Assembly: GCA_036939975.1 (NCBI GenBank)
Contig: JALLPB010000109.1
Location: 1-24,041, forward strand
Length of the DNA: 24,041 nt
Source: Cyclostephanos tholiformis
Lineage: Eukaryota > Bacillariophyta > Thalassiosirophyceae > Thalassiosirales > Thalassiosiraceae
Direction: 5' to 3'
Position numbers and translations under genes: made by a program. The notes beneath the pieces were generated by a model. It was not told the DNA's origin. It saw only the letters and a list, made by a program, of their open reading frames with translations, and did no database searches. Positions 19,079 through 24,041 of this stretch are shown here, one piece after another. The first letter of the stretch is position 1. Each line of letters starts with the position of its first letter.

Positions 19079-19548
19079 CTGTTTTCGAATTTTACTAGCC
19101 CAATTCCTTCCTTTTCGACAAAACAGTCACAATCTGCCCGCTTGTGATATTAGTTCCATTCATGAAGACTTAATCTAATCAAATTGAAAACAGCCAAGTC
19201 TGTTATGATAACACTGCATATAAGACTGTTCGAATAGAAATGCACACCTGACATTTTTGGTGGGACCTTCAAACCCAAACAGACAGACCGAGTTTTTTTC
19301 AGAGCTCATTCAAAAGAAAATGAAGAATTAACATTGGGCCACATGTTAATGAGGTGAAATGATGGGCTGCAATGACAATGGCTCATACTTCTGCCAGTGG
19401 CCTTGTGCAGCATAAACTGTTCAACGAAAATTGATGAAAGTACGTACTTTGAAGCCGTTATTGGACTTGATGTCCCATTTAGCTTAGAAAATTCCCCGTT
19501 CAGCATGATCTGAAAGCGATATGGGGCATGGTGCTAATTCTGATGATA

Positions 19549-19720
19549 TGTTAGTACCAACATGTGCAAAATCCCATTTTGGGTACTGGGTCTGCCATTT
19601 TGCGTATGGTGATCTGTACTCTCTCTGACATTTTTTTTGTCCAGTACCAGTACTGAACAAAACCCATGATTCCCAACCATATGCGCATTCGTTACCTTTT
19701 GAGTATTTGGCCCTATAGGG
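19549..19720. repeat. Degenerate direct repeat, copy 1
   Basis: Shares with 20262-20443, in the same order: ATGTTAGTACCAA-ATGTGCAAAATC, TATGGTGATCTGTACTC, CTGAACAAAACCCA and TTACCTTTTGAGTATT. Clearly homologous but with many substitutions and small indels. The central words TTTTGCGTATGG/GTGATCTGT (19598-19617) also occur inverted at 20206-20225. Confidence 0.8.
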
Positions 19721-19807
19721 AGCATACTTTCTAGGTAATGTGTGCCAGTACCAATATTTGGCACACCTATATGGGTATTGGCATTTTAAAATTTGTGTCC
19801 ATTACCG

Positions 19808-19845
19808 GTATTGGCATGCCCGTACCTGTAGGGGCATGCCAATAC
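19808..19845. repeat. Perfect 14-bp inverted repeat (hairpin)
   Basis: GTATTGGCATGCCC (19808-19821), 10-base loop, GGGCATGCCAATAC (19832-19845). Strongest palindrome in the window. Confidence 0.92.
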
Positions 19846-20261
19846 TAATTTTGGCACTGTTCACAATGTCCATTATCAGAAATGGCATAGGCCAATACCA
19901 TTACTGAAACAATTGCACATAATATTCTTTGATCATGCCTACCTTTTCTAACTTACCGGAAAACTGGCCGGTGAAAAAATTAATTTAAAAGGGGAATAGG
20001 TAGTTTTAAGTTTCTTGGTGTATCACATAGGGACATAGGATGCCTACATTGTTGGGAACTGATACTGAAGCCTAGTACAATATGTAAAATAGCTTAGGAC
20101 CTGGTATCATGAAGCTTGAACATACATAAACAAGAAGAAAATCAAATGAGAGGCAGAAATTCCAATGACTACACCATAACTGAATTGGACTTGCCATAGT
20201 GCAAACAGATCACCATACGCAAAACAGTAGATACATTATTTGAGACATTATAATGTGATGA

Positions 20262-20443
20262 CAATGTTAGTACCAATATGTGCAAAATCTCTTTCTGGAT
20301 TTCCGGGTACTGTATCTACTGATTCGCATATGGTGATCTGTACTCGCTCTGGCATTTTTTTGGTACCTGTACTGAACAAAACCCACAATTCCCACATGTG
20401 CATTCATTACCTTTTGAGTATTGGGCCATAGAGGGGGCATACT
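20262..20443. repeat. Degenerate direct repeat, copy 2
   Basis: Second copy of the 19549-19720 block, about 713 bp downstream, followed in both by a GGCC-TA-AG-GGGCATACTTT-like stretch. Confidence 0.8.
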
Positions 20444-20509
20444 TTTTGCATTTTGGCATGATTGTTATGCATAATTGCTTAAATAACACCCAGTTCTAGT
20501 ACACAGCTG

Positions 20510-20870
20510 TTCCCAAACCAGTACTGTTTGAGTCTGCACATGTAACAATACGCATATTGGAATCTTGGAAGTTCCCATACTGGTACCATTTCAAAGTGCT
20601 CATTGCTCAATGCACAAAACAGTAGCCAGTTTATTCCAGCACTTGTACTGTGTTGTTGTACTGATTTCATTTTCTACCAGTATGGGTATTGGAATATTGG
20701 CTCATTCTGGCATGACCAGTACTGGAAGTATCAAGTCTTTAATCCTCATTTGAGCGGTACTATTAGTGGAATTTTTTATTACATTTCTAGTACTGGTACA
20801 TTACTGTACGGGTAATCTTCATTACATTACCAATATTATCAGTACTGGTACGTTCCCATATGGGTAATCA
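20510..20870. repeat. Cluster of CAGTACTG / TACTGGTAC palindromes
   Basis: CAGTACTG at 20519, 20717 (inside CCAGTACTGG) and 20840, plus one at 19647; GGTACC at 20582; AGTACTGGTAC at 20790 and 20841. The last two lie in a ~51-bp imperfect tandem repeat (20789-20880) including a (T/A)GGGTAATC word. No gene. Confidence 0.75.
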
Positions 20871-20931
20871 TCACATTAAATTTAATTTCATAATATGATC
20901 GAATTTCTAAATGTCCCCCCATTGATGAGGA

Positions 20932-22899
20932 CTAATCATCCCTTTTGTGATTCATGCATTTATGGTTATTGTAGTGACATGCCAAGGAGCAGACATGGCC
21001 AGCCCTAAAGCAGCTGCATCTGTTACTGTTGCATGCAGACTTGCAGTTGCACATCACAGAGCCCTTACCTTGGCCACCAACCAACAATTCATGATGAGCT
21101 GCTTCACATTCCGACACCTCATTCACCATCTCCCACCCTTGAAAAGCATCAGTCAATCCCAACAACTCCATATTGTTCCCCTTTCCATTGACCAGTTTGA
21201 TCTTGTGGTATGCATACTAGTTCTCCAGCAATCCCAACCTAACAACAATGTGGACCATCATTCTTTGGATATCAAATTCCCTGTGTCAACCTTTGTAATG
21301 TCCACCTCAGTGAGAGGTTCGTGAACAACCTGCCTAACTTCAAAGATGGCTCCACTCACTTTCTGTGCATTCATTTTCATGTTTGTAGCATTAATGATGA
21401 GGTTTTCAGCAGCACGCTTACACAGTCCCTCTCACCTTGAAGACATCACTACTACCTCATCCAACCTTGCAGGGCTGGCATTGGATGGGCAACTGGCAAA
21501 GCAACTAACAAATCTCTCCATGGGATGCTGAATGTACAAACCTATCATGTTGTCCATACTTTATACCATTGGCATTGTCCCATTCAATCTGTTCCATTTC
21601 CAAGTTGTTTTCATTGGTCAACTCCCAAACAGATTTACTAATTCTTGTGAGAAAAGCCGGGACAAAGTTCTTTGGATCAGTGATATTTGTAGGGTTTATA
21701 TTCCATGCAATTGGAATGGTGTGTAATAGCTTGAGGTGAGTAAGGAAGGCTCTATTAGTCAAAATCATCTCTGGTAGATCAAGTACACTTTCCTCTCAAC
21801 AAGAGATGATGTCATCACATCCTTTCTTCCCTGCGTTGGCTCCATTGTATCTTTATCAGCCACCACTGTTGCAACTGTATAAATCAAGTCATTGTCATCA
21901 TCATCTACATCAGTAGGCATTGCATTTGCAACTTCTACCTCAGCAACAACTCTGCCAATCATGTCAATGATACCAGAGGTGCTGTTGTTTGTCTTAAGCT
22001 CTCCAACATGATTGTCACCATTGGCTACAACAAGGTCCATTGCATCATCATTGGCATTATACCTGGATAGTCAACGACATGATTGAGCTGGGCTTCCATT
22101 GCAAGGTTATCCAAAACAGACACTTTGATGGGCAATGCTGATATCCCAATGCATGGCAATTGTCCAAATAGAATATGATATGGAACATCACTGATCTTAT
22201 GATGAATCTGTGTATTATAATGCCAACTCATCAGATGACACCCTATTGTCCATCGGTTGCACTTAGTCTCTTTTATCCATGCTCCAAGCTTCTCCTCCAT
22301 TGTTCAGTTAAACTGTTTGACACCACCATTGGAGGGGGAGTGATGTGGCAATCCACGGACCATGTGGCACTCTGGCCACAAATGCTGCACCTTGGTGATC
22401 ACATCAGTTAACTCATTGTCCATCAAGCAATCAATCTTTCCTTCAAGATATTCACCATGCTGCCTTGTCATCATTGCTGCATTATTAAATTCATGCCCAT
22501 TATCTGACTGAAGGATCATTGGTGGCCCAATGAGAGTGAATATCTCAAGGGGGGCAATTGCAATACAATCCCCTGACTTTCTCATAAGTGGGATCAAGAA
22601 ATGAAACATCACCCATAGATTGATATAGTTCAGGAGAAATCAAAATTCTCCATCCGGCATACTCTGAAAATCAATTAAGTCTACCTGCCCACGTGTACCA
22701 AAGCCATGAGTAACATTGGCTTTGCTCTGGCAACTGGCTTCCTCCAACTCACCCATTTGATGCAAACGGGGCAGGTATTGGTGAATATCTGGCATGCCTT
22801 GTGGGAGATGTTGTTGACCTGACTGCAGATATGTGACCATAGCATGCAACCCTTGGTGTGATCTTGCCTGTGGTCATGCTTTATCTCCACATTGGCCAT
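20932..22899 (-). pseudogene. Integrase-type transposase relic (Ginger/KRBA2-like), Cys-rich tail
   Basis: Read right to left on the minus strand. 22899-22681: HHCC-like zinc-binding part (HDHRQDHTKG, TCPVC). 22849-22304: rve-type catalytic core with GQVDLIDFQSMPDGEF (first Asp), LQSDNGHEFNN (second Asp) and HHSPSNGGVKQFN where the third catalytic Glu would be. 22300-22025: LGAWIKETKCNRW and SWHYNTQIHHKISDVPYHILFG, a post-core block common in Ginger/KRBA2 and Ty3-like integrases. 22040-21505: Asp-rich linker. 21171-20932: Cys-rich MCNCKSACNSNRCSCF tail similar to CXC (tesmin-like) motifs. The pieces occupy all three frames, so the coding sequence is broken. No polymerase domains are visible, favouring a DNA transposon over a retroelement, but the element ends were not found. 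Confidence 0.7.
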
Positions 22900-24041
22900 C
22901 TCAAAGTATGCTATCTTTCACATGTCATCAATGTTGACTTGTCAAGAACAAGAATGCCTGTGGCATCACTGGGGCATTTCACAAGATCAATGATGGCATA
23001 GTTTTGGTACCATTTGTAAAATTGAGGGAAGTCAACCCAAACATCCTTCATGGGTTTAAGGTCTTGGATGACATGAATAAGTGTGCCAAGAATCTGATTG
23101 TAATGGTCCTTTGTAAATAACTGTCACAATACCCCAGCCCATTCCATGATTGTCCTCATAGAAAGCAATGGCATGCTTCCATTGCTCATTGCTGTAATCA
23201 TCGACACCATCAATTATGTAGCAACAAATGAGCATGGGCTATGGGGCGTCACCAACACCACTACCACCATCAGGAGGGTGAGGGGGGGGGGGTGGGGGGA
23301 AGCCAAGCATTGTCATCCATTTGTGGGTGCAGCAAAGGATACTATCATCAATTGATTGCAACTACCAAGAACCCAAACTTAGGGGCTGCACTGGAGAATT
23401 TCCCGCCATGATATCAAAAAAACTCATCAAAGCTCCACATACGCCAAAAAAAAACAGAAAAAGAGAAGGAACAACCACATCTCATGCCCCCCCCCCAAAT
23501 TGCTGATTTCCAATATCAGCACATTGAGCCAATATTAATGCGCAGGTCAATATTATGCAGTGTTTTCATTGCACACTCCTGGCTTTGGCAACATAAAGGC
23601 AAATTGGAATGGACTGCATGTGCCACTACATTGCCAAAACTGGCATCAGAATTTGGGTGCCTGGTCTAAAATAGACCTGGACACCCAATTTTGTTGATGG
23701 AATATCATCACAACAATGCAACAATCAACTTACTTGCATTCCCCCTGTCCAAATAGGGTGATTTGACAGCCCCCACCTCTCCAATGCCCCTATCTTGATG
23801 CCCACTCAAAAACAACCCCCTCCACTTCCTGCCCTCACTCGAATTACACTCATGGTGAGCATGCAGCCCAAGGGGATTGAACACAACAATCAAATTGTGG
23901 GGGGGGAGCTCATGCACAATCGATGATGACGATGACAACATTGACAATGATGTTGATGTTGACAACAATGAAAATGACAACAGGTATGGTGCAAGCCAAT
24001 GTGGGTCAAAAACGTCTTAAACGTCACATTTTAAGATGCTT
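22900..24041. other. Unassigned, low-complexity right end
   Basis: No supported gene. 23020-23240 on the minus strand gives short peptides such as WKHAIAFYEDN that could be the upstream end of the integrase relic. A G11-T-G6 tract lies at 23282-23299, C-runs near 23482, and a GATGTTGAC-type low-complexity stretch at 23918-23980. Confidence 0.45.
23282..23299 (+). repeat. G-tract (G11 T G6)
   Basis: Eleven Gs, one T, six Gs on the plus strand. Could fold as a G-quadruplex or be a slippage or sequencing hot spot. Confidence 0.85.

Larger units (their letters stand above)
18736..19548. other. Gene-free region with three hairpins
   Basis: 3' flank of the coiled-coil gene. No coding region is supported. 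Three inverted repeats with short loops lie within 240 bp (18846-18868, 19005-19023, 19051-19078). No tRNA, snRNA or snoRNA consensus could be matched; an ATGATGA word at 19026 lacks a partner box D. Confidence 0.5.

Noticed and set aside
19020..19080. Box C/D snoRNA suggested by ATGATGA
   Set aside because: No CTGA box D at suitable spacing and no terminal stem bringing the boxes together.
23708..23980. Minus-strand 90-residue ORF at the right end
   Set aside because: Ser-rich start comes from a low-complexity stretch; no recognisable domain or support.
1..24041. CRISPR array, tRNA or rRNA genes
   Set aside because: No spaced direct repeats of CRISPR type, no tRNA cloverleaf or rRNA core words found by eye; the repeats present are contiguous tandem arrays.

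Overview
The window looks like a nuclear contig from a photosynthetic stramenopile, most probably a centric diatom. This is an inference from four things. Coding DNA is rich in GAC/GTC-type trinucleotide runs. Introns are short, of GT-AG type, with CTAAC-like branch sites. The first gene starts with a signal-peptide-plus-Phe presequence of the kind used by complex plastids. Genes alternate with decayed DNA transposons. Two single N bases (11768, 16230) mark ambiguous positions.

Layout. 1-329: a 36-bp tandem repeat with a four-unit higher-order period, then an 8-bp repeat. 330-790: AT-rich leader. 791-9602 (+): what I read as one four-exon gene for a chimeric protein of about 2,824 residues. 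Its order is plastid-type targeting signal, a long repeat-filled low-complexity region, a three-fold 46-residue coiled-coil repeat, a protein-kinase domain split by three introns and resembling the thylakoid STN7/STN8 group, a PDZ domain and a SAM domain. The kinase rebuilds a canonical HRD loop only after removal of a 90-bp intron, and it carries NFG in place of DFG. 9928-11463 (-): ATP12, the mitochondrial F1-ATPase assembly chaperone, tail-to-tail with the kinase gene.

11655-15757 is a transposon graveyard on the minus strand: a frameshifted and truncated Harbinger-type transposase, then a piggyBac-type transposase with stops, frameshifts and a 34-bp duplication. 15758-16638 has no gene but holds a 186-bp inverted-repeat (MITE-like) unit. 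16639-17724 (-) encodes an HRI1-like protein, divergent from a coiled-coil protein at 17878-18735 (+); they share a 153-bp intergenic promoter region. 18736-20931 is gene-free, with three near-perfect hairpins followed by a field of related palindromes and a duplicated ~170-bp block. 20932-22899 (-) is a decayed integrase (Ginger/KRBA2-like) with a Cys-rich tail. The rest to 24041 is low-complexity and unassigned.

The standout is the kinase gene: an unusual plastid kinase/PDZ/SAM fusion whose N-terminal half carries a 729-bp perfect internal repeat inside an otherwise diverged duplication, a sign of recent homogenisation (or of an assembly fault).
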